Shown piece by piece: positions 1 through 5,332 of a stretch of 6,339 nucleotides of DNA (positions are counted from its first letter, which is position 1; every line of letters begins with the position of its first letter). Made by a program: the position numbers and the translations under genes. The notes under the pieces are model-generated. The model did no database searches. It saw nothing but the letters and a program-made list of their open reading frames with translations, and was not told the DNA's origin. Origin of the DNA: Thermoplasmata archaeon (lineage in GTDB: Archaea > Thermoplasmatota > Thermoplasmata > RBG-16-68-12 > JAGMCJ01); NCBI GenBank assembly GCA_023129265.1, contig JAGMCJ010000206.1, positions 1 through 6,339 on the forward strand, in the 5' to 3' direction.

Positions 1-2
1 GG

Positions 3-242
3 AAGAGGTTCGTCGAGCTGATGATTAGGTTCGTGCAAAGGACGCGCCACGTTGGCCTTCTCGTACTCCTGAGCATTCCCTTGATGACGGACACAGTCCC
101 CATATACATCTATTCCCTCTTCAACACCGAGGGAGAAGTCCTTCGCATGAGCGTTTTCCTGGGCGTCAATTTCGTTGCCGCAGTGATTCGGTCGGCAATA
201 ATCGCCGTGCTATTCGTGGGATTCGGCCTCGTGGCGGTCTAG
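3..242 (+). CDS. C-terminal fragment of a membrane protein (possibly VTT/DedA-like)
   Basis: The frame is open to the left edge of the window: codons before the ATG at 21 read KRFVEL without a stop, so this is probably the end of a longer gene rather than a 73-residue protein. Two strongly hydrophobic stretches are visible, GLLVLLSIPLM followed by TVPIYIYSLF, and a C-terminal segment running roughly VFLGVNFVAAVIRSAII to the end, which are consistent with membrane helices. The basic segment before the first helix (RFVQRTRH) would sit on the cytoplasmic side. The arrangement of a helix with internal Pro and Asp, a short loop, and a last helix with a conserved-looking Arg recalls the VTT/DedA (SNARE-associated) family, but this is a weak resemblance judged by eye. 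It lies 28 bp upstream of the GTPase gene on the same strand and may be co-transcribed with it. The family assignment is uncertain; the membrane nature is fairly clear. Confidence 0.55.
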   Translation, partial: KRFVELMIRFVQRTRHVGLLVLLSIPLMTDTVPIYIYSLFNTEGEVLRMSVFLGVNFVAAVIRSAIIAVLFVGFGLVAV

Positions 243-270
243 CAACGCAACTATTTTGTCCTCGGGGGGG

Positions 271-1269
271 ATGACCACTCAGATGTTCAGGCTACCACCG
301 GTGATGACGTCCGATGAACTCTTGGACACGGCTTTCAGGAGGGTCTCGAAGGTTTCCGTGAGAGGGAGGAGTAAAACGGAGACCGCCAAGAGATCGTCCA
401 TCAAGAAAATCGAGGTTCTCAATAACGTCATCGTGTCCGCTCTGACACGATATCAGAAGAAGTCCCCTTCGGTGGATAATCTTCATCCGTTCTATTTCGA
501 GATAGTTGACATCCTCGTTGGCAGAGACGATTTGAAGAGATCCTTGGGCGCACTGAAGTGGTGTGCGGAGAAATCCAGCGAGATTGGGAGGACCTACATC
601 AAGAGGGTCAGAAGAACGAAGAACCACGGAGAGATTGAGAGCCTTAGAAAGGAGGCTTTTGGCCGGATATCGTCGTTGTTGAAACAGACATCCAATAGTC
701 TGGATTTCCTGATTGATGCGAAGAGGAGACTGCGAAGGATGCCTTCCATCGACCCGGAAGTGCCCACAATAGTCATCGCTGGATATCCCAACGTGGGCAA
801 GTCCCTACTCGTGAGAGCGATGTCGTCCGGGAAACCGAGAGTGGAGAACTACCCTTTCACGACGAAAAAGGTGTCGTTAGGGCATTTTGATCAGGACCGC
901 ACGCGTTTCCAGGTCATAGACACGCCAGGCCTTCTCGACAGGGAGATGGACAAAAGGAACGTTATCGAGAAACAGGCCATTGCGGCTTTGAGATACCTGG
1001 CTCACGTGATCGTTTTCATCCTCGACGCGACGGAAACATGCGGATATGAGGTCGCGAAGCAGGAGAACCTATTGAGGGATGTCGCTGAGCAGTTCCGAGA
1101 TATCCCATTGGTTGCCGTCGAGAACAAATCCGATCTGATGAAACGGGACTCTCCGCGCATGCGGATCTCGGCACTCACTGGTGATGGAGTCGAGGAGCTC
1201 AGGCGGGTTGCGGCGGAAGCAGCTATATCCCGCGCTCTTGAAGTCGCTCGTGCTCAGGAATCTCGCTGA
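271..1269 (+). CDS. nog1: NOG1-like ribosome-assembly GTPase
   Basis: This is a 332-residue GTPase of the archaeal/eukaryotic NOG1 branch of the OBG-related GTPases, which in eukaryotes act in assembly of the large ribosomal subunit; the archaeal role is inferred by homology. The N-terminal part (about 1-165) is a basic helical region beginning with the NOG1-like signature RLPPVMTSDELLDTAFRR. The G domain follows: G1 GYPNVGKS at 171-178, G2 region YPFTT at 194-198, G3 DTPG at 217-220, G4 NKSD at 285-288, and G5 SAL at 300-302. All nucleotide-binding motifs look intact, so it should bind and hydrolyse GTP. Three starts are possible: TTG 256, ATG 271 and ATG 283. A run of seven G at 264-270 could act as a ribosome binding site but touches ATG 271. 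ATG 271 gives the N-terminal length I expect for the family, and ATG 283 is the main alternative. Its 3' end overlaps convergent pdxS by 47 bp. Confidence 0.9.
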   Translation: MTTQMFRLPPVMTSDELLDTAFRRVSKVSVRGRSKTETAKRSSIKKIEVLNNVIVSALTRYQKKSPSVDNLHPFYFEIVDILVGRDDLKRSLGALKWCAEKSSEIGRTYIKRVRRTKNHGEIESLRKEAFGRISSLLKQTSNSLDFLIDAKRRLRRMPSIDPEVPTIVIAGYPNVGKSLLVRAMSSGKPRVENYPFTTKKVSLGHFDQDRTRFQVIDTPGLLDREMDKRNVIEKQAIAALRYLAHVIVFILDATETCGYEVAKQENLLRDVAEQFRDIPLVAVENKSDLMKRDSPRMRISALTGDGVEELRRVAAEAAISRALEVARAQESR

Positions 1270-2242
1270 TGTCGAGACCTCTCATTGGCTCCCCGAGGGA
1301 TTTCGAAACCTCTGCGACGACTGATGGGTCATCGAAGTTCGTCACGGCCTCAACAATCGCTCTCGCCCTCACGGACGGGTTCTCGGACTTGAATATCCCA
1401 GAGCCGACAAAGACGCCGTCGCAACCGAGCTGCATCATGATAGCTGCATCGGCCGGTGTGGCAAGGCCACCAGCCGCGAAATTCACAACGGGAAGCCTCT
1501 TCATCTTCGCAATCTCCTTCAGGACTTCGTGAATCTCCTCGACCATCGTGGAGTATGTCTTCCCGCCAAAAATCGTCATCGTCAAGAAGTCTGCGTTCTC
1601 ATCTGCCAAGTGGGACTTCACCGATTCAGCGAGCACGAGGTACTTCTCAGCGAACTTCCCGGCGGTTCTATGCATCTCGGTTTCGGACAGGTCGCAGAGT
1701 CTGGAGATGGAGAAGTTCATTAGCCTCATATGGCGGACCGCTTCCACGACGTTCCCCGTCCCCGCCTCACCCTTTGTCCGCATCATCGCGGCGCCTTCAA
1801 ATATCCGCCTGGCCGCTTCGCCCAGGCTTCTGGCCCCGGACACAAAGGGTATCTTGAACTGCTTCTTGTCGATGTGGAAGTAAGGATCCGCTGGGGTCAG
1901 GACCTCGGACTCATCGACCATATCGACCCCGAGGGTCTCCAATGCCTGGGCCTCCGCAAAATGACCGATCCTGGCCTTGGCCATTACAGGTATCGTTACC
2001 GATTCGATTATCTCCTCGATTTTCTTCGGATCAGCCATCCTGGCGACGCCGCCTGCAGACCTAATGTCGGCAGGGACTCTTTCGAGGGCCATGACGGCAA
2101 CGGCACCTGTTTCTTCCGCAATCAGGGCTTGCTCGGCGTTTGTGACATCCATTATGACACCGCCCTTCTGCATCTTCGCGAATCCCCTTTTGAGGAGTTC
2201 GGTGCCGAACCGGAATTTTCTCAGATCAAGATCTAGAGGCAT
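1223..2242 (-). CDS. pdxS: Pyridoxal 5'-phosphate synthase, synthase subunit PdxS
   Basis: This 339-residue TIM-barrel protein makes pyridoxal 5'-phosphate from ribose 5-phosphate, glyceraldehyde 3-phosphate and ammonia, the ammonia coming from the glutaminase PdxT. Family hallmarks are intact: GGVIMDV with the active-site Asp at 32, MAKARIGHF with the Schiff-base Lys at 89, RTKGEAGTGN with the second Lys at 157, NFAAGGLATPADAA at 253-266, DGVFVGSGIFK at 274-284, and the C-terminal LQERG. It is longer than bacterial PdxS (about 294 residues) because of an extra segment at roughly 206-247, including FGGKTYSTMVEE; methanogen PdxS proteins carry an insertion in the same place. The ATG at 2242 is preceded by GGTGAT at 2248-2253, five bases away, which supports this start. 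No pdxT is present in the window. The gene is convergent with the GTPase gene and divergent from the four-gene cluster. Identification is secure. Confidence 0.97.
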   Translation of the reverse strand: MPLDLDLRKFRFGTELLKRGFAKMQKGGVIMDVTNAEQALIAEETGAVAVMALERVPADIRSAGGVARMADPKKIEEIIESVTIPVMAKARIGHFAEAQALETLGVDMVDESEVLTPADPYFHIDKKQFKIPFVSGARSLGEAARRIFEGAAMMRTKGEAGTGNVVEAVRHMRLMNFSISRLCDLSETEMHRTAGKFAEKYLVLAESVKSHLADENADFLTMTIFGGKTYSTMVEEIHEVLKEIAKMKRLPVVNFAAGGLATPADAAIMMQLGCDGVFVGSGIFKSENPSVRARAIVEAVTNFDDPSVVAEVSKSLGEPMRGLDISEIPEHERLQERGI

Positions 2243-2247
2243 TTTTC

Positions 2248-2253
2248 ATCACC
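2248..2253 (-). promoter_or_regulatory. Ribosome binding site of pdxS
   Basis: GGTGAT on the minus strand, five bases before the ATG of pdxS, matches part of the archaeal GGAGGTGAT consensus. It fixes the start at 2242 and argues against a leaderless pdxS transcript. Confidence 0.65.
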
Positions 2254-2282
2254 CACTGGGACATTTCTCTACTCAACGTGCT

Positions 2283-2297
2283 TATTTCTAATTTTCG
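2283..2297 (-). promoter_or_regulatory. Possible archaeal BRE/TATA promoter of pdxS
   Basis: On the minus strand this reads CGAAAATTAGAAATA: a purine-rich BRE-like CGAAAA followed by an AT-rich TATA-like box, in a region otherwise of higher GC. A start of transcription about 25 bases downstream would fall near 2260-2265, giving a leader of about 20 bases that still contains the GGTGAT ribosome binding site. The placement is coherent, but TATA boxes judged by eye are weak evidence. Confidence 0.4.
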
Positions 2298-2331
2298 GTC
2301 TGATGAGGGCAGGCCAATACCCCTCAATAGG

Positions 2332-2340
2332 TTCTTATAG
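2332..2340 (+). promoter_or_regulatory. Possible TATA box for the four-gene plus-strand cluster
   Basis: TTCTTATAG is a TATA-like element upstream of the UPF0200 gene. Transcription starting about 25 bases downstream would begin near 2360, just before the GTG at 2363 and TTG at 2375. If used, it excludes the ATG at 2303 as the translation start. The AT-rich stretch at 2281-2295 is an alternative promoter on this strand and would leave the longer start possible. Confidence 0.3.
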
Positions 2341-2374
2341 GATTCGGTCGAATGACAACTGGGTGCGTGGAACC

Positions 2375-2911
2375 TTGCCGGTGATATGCGTCACAGGTAT
2401 GCCCGGTTGTGGGAAGGAGGAATTCATCAAAGTCTGCGCAAACCATGGGTATCAGATTACCAGAATGGGCGATGTCGTGAGGGAAGAGGCCCGAAGAAGG
2501 GGACTACCTTTCAGTGACCCGAACGTTGGCGGCTTGGCCGACGAGGAAAGGAGGATTCACGGTCCTGACATATGGGCTCGAAGGACACTTCCCTTCGTTC
2601 AATCGTCCAAGTGTGTGATTGACGGACTGAGAAGCGATGCCGAGCTCAAGGTCTTCCGGAATAGCTTTGCCGGTTCCCTGAGACTGGTTGCCATCCTATC
2701 CTCACTGGAGACAAGGTTTCGAAGACTCGTGGCCCGAGGAAGAGAGGATGACATTCTGTCACGGGATGAATTCGACAGGAGAGAAGAGAGAGAGACTGCA
2801 TGGGGTTTGGGTGCGCTCATCGAATCGGCGGACGTGGGCATAGAGAACGATGGGACCTTGGAGGAATTCAAGATATCCATAGAGGACTTCCTCGGCGGGC
2901 TGGGAGAATGA
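2375..2911 (+). CDS. UPF0200-type P-loop nucleotide kinase-like protein
   Basis: With the TTG start at 2375 this is a 178-residue protein beginning MPVICVTGMPGCGK, which places the P-loop right at the N-terminus as usual for this archaeal family, related to dephospho-CoA and adenylate kinases. Visible features are the P-loop GMPGCGK at 8-14, then RMGDVVREEARRRG, a GPDIWARRTLP segment, the strand VIDGLRSDAE and the basic ETRFRRLVARGREDD lid-like region. All are typical of UPF0200. The residue after the P-loop Lys is Glu instead of Ser/Thr. The physiological substrate of the family is not established to my knowledge. The open frame extends to an ATG at 2303, but the 24 extra residues look unlike the family and probably overlap the promoter; GTG 2363 and GTG 2381 are other candidates. 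The stop overlaps the next start in ATGA, indicating translational coupling to the RNA-binding protein gene. Confidence 0.85.
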   Translation: MPVICVTGMPGCGKEEFIKVCANHGYQITRMGDVVREEARRRGLPFSDPNVGGLADEERRIHGPDIWARRTLPFVQSSKCVIDGLRSDAELKVFRNSFAGSLRLVAILSSLETRFRRLVARGREDDILSRDEFDRREERETAWGLGALIESADVGIENDGTLEEFKISIEDFLGGLGE

Positions 2912-3330
2912 GCATTCTGCACAACGTCAGGTTCAGGGCATACTCCCATGCAACTGAAGACAAGTCGAGAGTGGAATCTGCCATGAGATGCGTTTCGGGA
3001 GCTCAGAACGTGGAGACAGAGACACTCAAGGGGCATCACGGCAACCCGCTGGTGAAGATGACGGTCTTCCTGAGCAAGAGAAAGGACTTGGAAGCCTTCC
3101 TTGGGAAGCTCAAGACTGCGGGGATCCTCGAGGAGATCCTTGGTACGCTGGACAGAAGAATGGACGAGGAAGGAAGTCTCCACATGAGACTCTCGAAGCA
3201 GGCTGCGTACAAAGGAAGGATCGAAATAACCGAGAAAGATGATGCGATATCACTCACGGCCAAAGTAAGGGCTTATCCAGCCAATCGGGATGTGGCGTTG
3301 AGAGTGCTGGTGGAAGCGTTGCGGGAGTGA
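2908..3330 (+). CDS. COG1325-type RNA-binding protein (dsRBD-like fold)
   Basis: This 140-residue protein resembles the archaeal family described as an exosome-associated RNA-binding protein with a dsRBD-like fold (COG1325, close to UPF0201). Matching features are the N-terminal strand and ATEDKSRVESAM helix, KGHHGNP at 41-47, the central LDRRMDEEGSLHMRL segment, SKQAAYKGRI at 96-105 and the C-terminal DDAISLTAKVRAYP at 111-124. Length is normal for the family. An RNA-binding role is inferred from the family; no catalytic motif is visible. The ATG at 2908 overlaps the preceding stop by four bases, and a GGCGGG at 2894-2899 sits eight bases upstream as a likely ribosome binding site. The same frame is open further upstream from 2800, but that part lies over the previous gene and does not look like the family. 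It is followed after only four bases by the dehydratase large-subunit gene. Confidence 0.85.
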   Translation: MSILHNVRFRAYSHATEDKSRVESAMRCVSGAQNVETETLKGHHGNPLVKMTVFLSKRKDLEAFLGKLKTAGILEEILGTLDRRMDEEGSLHMRLSKQAAYKGRIEITEKDDAISLTAKVRAYPANRDVALRVLVEALRE

Positions 3331-3331
3331 T
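3323..3331 (+). promoter_or_regulatory. Ribosome binding site deciding the TTG start at 3335
   Basis: GGGAGTGAT closely resembles GGAGGTGAT and contains the TGA stop of the preceding gene. It lies three bases before TTG 3335 (seven from the GGGAG core). It justifies a TTG start and suggests that ribosomes finishing the RNA-binding protein reinitiate on the dehydratase gene. Confidence 0.65.
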
Positions 3332-3334
3332 TCA

Positions 3335-4495
3335 TTGCACCTGACAAACGAACAGGAAGAGTTGCTGGAGAATGGCCGTTTTGGGGAAAGGAAAGCGATG
3401 GAAATCCTGTGCGCTCTCGGCGACATCTTCGGTGCTGACCGTCTCGTTCCGATAAGCTCCGCGCACGTCAGCGGTGTCTCGTACAAGACGATAGGGGACG
3501 CGGGAATCGAATTTCTCACGGACATGTCGCAAGGAACGAGAGTGAAGGCAAGAACGACGGCCAACCCGATAGCGATGGACAGGCAGAGATGGAAGGAAAT
3601 GGGAATACCGGAGGGTTTTGCCCAGAAGCAGATGGAAATCGTGGCGTTATATGAGAAGATGGGTGTGGAGGAATCTTGGACGTGCACACCGTATCTTGCT
3701 GGTAACCGACCGTCTCGAGGCGATATCATTGCATGGGCGGAATCCTCAGCAGTGGCCTTCGTCAATTCTGTCATTGGGGCTCGCACGAACAGGGAAGGGG
3801 GCCCATCTGCGTTGGCCTCAGCACTGACGGGCCTCACGCCACGATACGGCCTTCACGTCGACGACAATAGGAAGGCAACGGTGATAGTGGATGTCTCGAG
3901 CCCACTGAAGGGAAAGGACTTCGCCAGTCTGGGATGCATAGTGGGGGAGTTCGCGAAAGATGGAATCCCGTATTTCAGGGGACTGTCTGCCAGCGAGGAT
4001 GAATTGAAGTCCCTAGGAGCCGCTCTGGCATCGACAGGCTCGATTCCCCTTTTCCACATTGAGGATGTGACTCCAGAGCATTCAAATGCGGTCACTGACA
4101 GATTGGAGAGAATCGATGTTGACCGAAAGGACCTGGATGAGAAAGCAGACGAGCTCAGCTCGGATGAGGAGCCGGATTTGGTGGCCATCGGGTGTCCTCA
4201 TCTCTCGATGAAGGAGCTCGAAGAGCTAGCGAGCATTCGAGAGACAAAAAGGAAGGGGACCGAGATTTGGTTGTGCACGAGCCGACACGTATACGGCCAG
4301 GCCAAAGACCTTCTCAACCGACTGGAAAGTGTCGGGAAGGTGCTCTGCGACACGTGCATGGTGGTTTGCCCCATAGAAGAGAGAAGCGGAGTCGTGGCAA
4401 CGGATTCGGGAAAGGCTGCATTCTACCTACCCAAGTTCTGCTCACAGAAGGTCGTGTTTGACGACGTCGAGAGTATAATGAGGAGATTCCTGTGA
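3335..4495 (+). CDS. Phosphomevalonate dehydratase large subunit (DUF521/aconitase X catalytic domain)
   Basis: This 386-residue protein is the catalytic subunit of the aconitase-X-type enzyme that in archaea dehydrates mevalonate 5-phosphate to trans-anhydromevalonate 5-phosphate, using an Fe-S cluster. Family hallmarks: LTNEQEELLENG near the start, PISSAHVSGVSYKTIGDAG at about 39-57, TCTPYLAGNRP with Cys 117, a central region with NSVIGARTNREGGPSA, AIGCPHLS with Cys 287, WLCTS with Cys 314, and DTCMVVCPI with Cys 341. Further cysteines are at 338, 345 and 369. Which of them bind the cluster cannot be settled by eye. The length is typical of the archaeal large subunit. The start is TTG, supported by the strong ribosome binding site at 3323-3331 and by family-like residues directly after it. 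The stop overlaps the GTG of the small-subunit gene by four bases. Bacterial relatives act on hydroxyprolines, but the archaeal context favours the mevalonate reaction. Confidence 0.92.
   Translation: MHLTNEQEELLENGRFGERKAMEILCALGDIFGADRLVPISSAHVSGVSYKTIGDAGIEFLTDMSQGTRVKARTTANPIAMDRQRWKEMGIPEGFAQKQMEIVALYEKMGVEESWTCTPYLAGNRPSRGDIIAWAESSAVAFVNSVIGARTNREGGPSALASALTGLTPRYGLHVDDNRKATVIVDVSSPLKGKDFASLGCIVGEFAKDGIPYFRGLSASEDELKSLGAALASTGSIPLFHIEDVTPEHSNAVTDRLERIDVDRKDLDEKADELSSDEEPDLVAIGCPHLSMKELEELASIRETKRKGTEIWLCTSRHVYGQAKDLLNRLESVGKVLCDTCMVVCPIEERSGVVATDSGKAAFYLPKFCSQKVVFDDVESIMRRFL
4480..4485 (+). promoter_or_regulatory. Ribosome binding site of the small-subunit/Nudix gene
   Basis: GAGGAG lies inside the last codons of the large-subunit gene, six bases before the GTG at 4492. 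It supports the GTG start and coupled translation of the two subunits. Confidence 0.6.
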
Positions 4496-5298
4496 AGCTA
4501 TCGGGTAGAAGGATATCGAAAGGCCGAGCAGAAGGTGTCGGGTTAGTCTCGACTTCGCCAGTCTCGTTTCTTGGTGACGTCGATCCTGAGAGCGGCTTGA
4601 TAACGGACCCCAAGAGCGACATCTTCGGCGAGTCCATCCAGGGGAGGGTGCTTGCGTTTCCATTCGGGAGGGGCAGTACGGTCGGGTCTTACGTCATGTA
4701 CAGCGCGATGAGGAACCAGCGAGCCCCTTTGGCGATTGTCAACGAAAGAGCAGAGGCGGTAGTGGCAACCGGCGCGGTGATATCTGGCATCCCCATGATT
4801 GACGGAATCGACATTGGCCTCCTGAGAACGGGGGACAAGATGGTTGTGGATGCCGATAGCTCCTCCGTTGAGCTGCCCGACGTACGATTGAGGAGAGCGG
4901 TCACGTCCCTCCTGCTAAATCAGGGAAGAGTCCTTCTATTGAAGAGAAGCGACGAAGTCGGCACGCAGAGGGGGAAGTGGGCGGGTGTTTCCGGGTACTT
5001 GGAGGACGATGAGGACTCTGTGGACAGATCCAGGCAGGAGATACTGGAGGAGACGGGTATCGGGAATCCACTGCTCAAGGAAAAGGGAGAGCCCATCCTG
5101 GCACGAGGGAATGACACGATATGGGAAGTCCATCCATTCCTGTACGAGGTCGACACAAGAGAGATCACGATTGACTGGGAGCACGTAGAGTACCGGTGGA
5201 TTCGCCCAGAGGAAATCTCAAGCTACGATCGCGTAACCAGACTGAAGAGAGTGCTTGATAGCATCATGCGGTCGCAGAGAACTCCACGGTCAGATTAG
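4492..5298 (+). CDS. Phosphomevalonate dehydratase small subunit (DUF126 swivel) fused to a Nudix hydrolase domain
   Basis: This 268-residue protein has two domains. Residues 1 to about 129 are the DUF126 swivel domain, the small subunit partner of the preceding gene: GRRISKGRAEG near the start, PVSFLGDVDPESG, GRGSTVGSYV with Ser 62 in the expected active-site position, and a VVATGAVISGIPMID segment. Small subunits are usually about 130-140 residues and stand alone. Residues about 132-262 form a Nudix domain: a strand with GRVLLLKRS, RGKWAGVSGYLE, and a Nudix box at 168-190 with Glu 174, Glu 183, Glu 186 and Glu 187 in place. The usual Arg before the second Glu is Gln 182. The frame is continuous with no stop or internal start break, so this is a real fusion. 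The whole protein has no cysteine. The GTG start overlaps the previous stop by four bases. The dehydratase role is well supported; the Nudix substrate is unknown. Confidence 0.9.
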   Translation: MKLSGRRISKGRAEGVGLVSTSPVSFLGDVDPESGLITDPKSDIFGESIQGRVLAFPFGRGSTVGSYVMYSAMRNQRAPLAIVNERAEAVVATGAVISGIPMIDGIDIGLLRTGDKMVVDADSSSVELPDVRLRRAVTSLLLNQGRVLLLKRSDEVGTQRGKWAGVSGYLEDDEDSVDRSRQEILEETGIGNPLLKEKGEPILARGNDTIWEVHPFLYEVDTREITIDWEHVEYRWIRPEEISSYDRVTRLKRVLDSIMRSQRTPRSD

Positions 5299-5332
5299 GG
5301 GGCTGACGAAAGCTACAAGAGAAGGGCCGCCA
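5299..5332. other. Short convergent intergenic gap without a clear terminator
   Basis: The 34 bases between the stop of the Nudix fusion gene and the stop of the DUF835 gene contain no T-run on either strand and no convincing hairpin. Transcripts from the two sides probably end within the opposing gene or at a signal that cannot be recognised by eye. Confidence 0.4.

Noticed and set aside
264..270. Run of seven G as a homopolymer frameshift site or sequencing error
   Set aside because: It lies at or before the start of the GTPase gene, so a length error would not disturb the family-like coding region; it more likely acts as a G-rich ribosome binding site.
1730..2236. 168-codon open frame on the plus strand opposite pdxS
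   Set aside because: It lies entirely within pdxS on the other strand, its protein is compositionally odd, and pdxS is unmistakable. The same applies to the other plus-strand frames between 1269 and 2291.
2303..2374. N-terminal extension of the UPF0200 protein from ATG 2303
   Set aside because: The extra 24 residues precede the normal family start, overlap a TATA-like element and have no convincing ribosome binding site. I cannot fully exclude it.
2800..2907. Longer start for the RNA-binding protein at 2800
   Set aside because: The extension overlaps over 100 bases of the previous gene and encodes Gly/Arg-rich shadow sequence; the ATGA overlap at 2908 with an upstream ribosome binding site fits the family length.
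2599..3183. 194-codon open frame on the minus strand
   Set aside because: It spans two well-supported plus-strand genes and reads as a Ser/Leu-rich shadow without family features.
4885..5298. Nudix domain as a type I isopentenyl diphosphate isomerase
   Set aside because: Type I isomerase shares the Nudix fold and would fit the pathway, but it needs an active-site Cys and this whole protein has none; the surrounding isomerase signatures are also absent.
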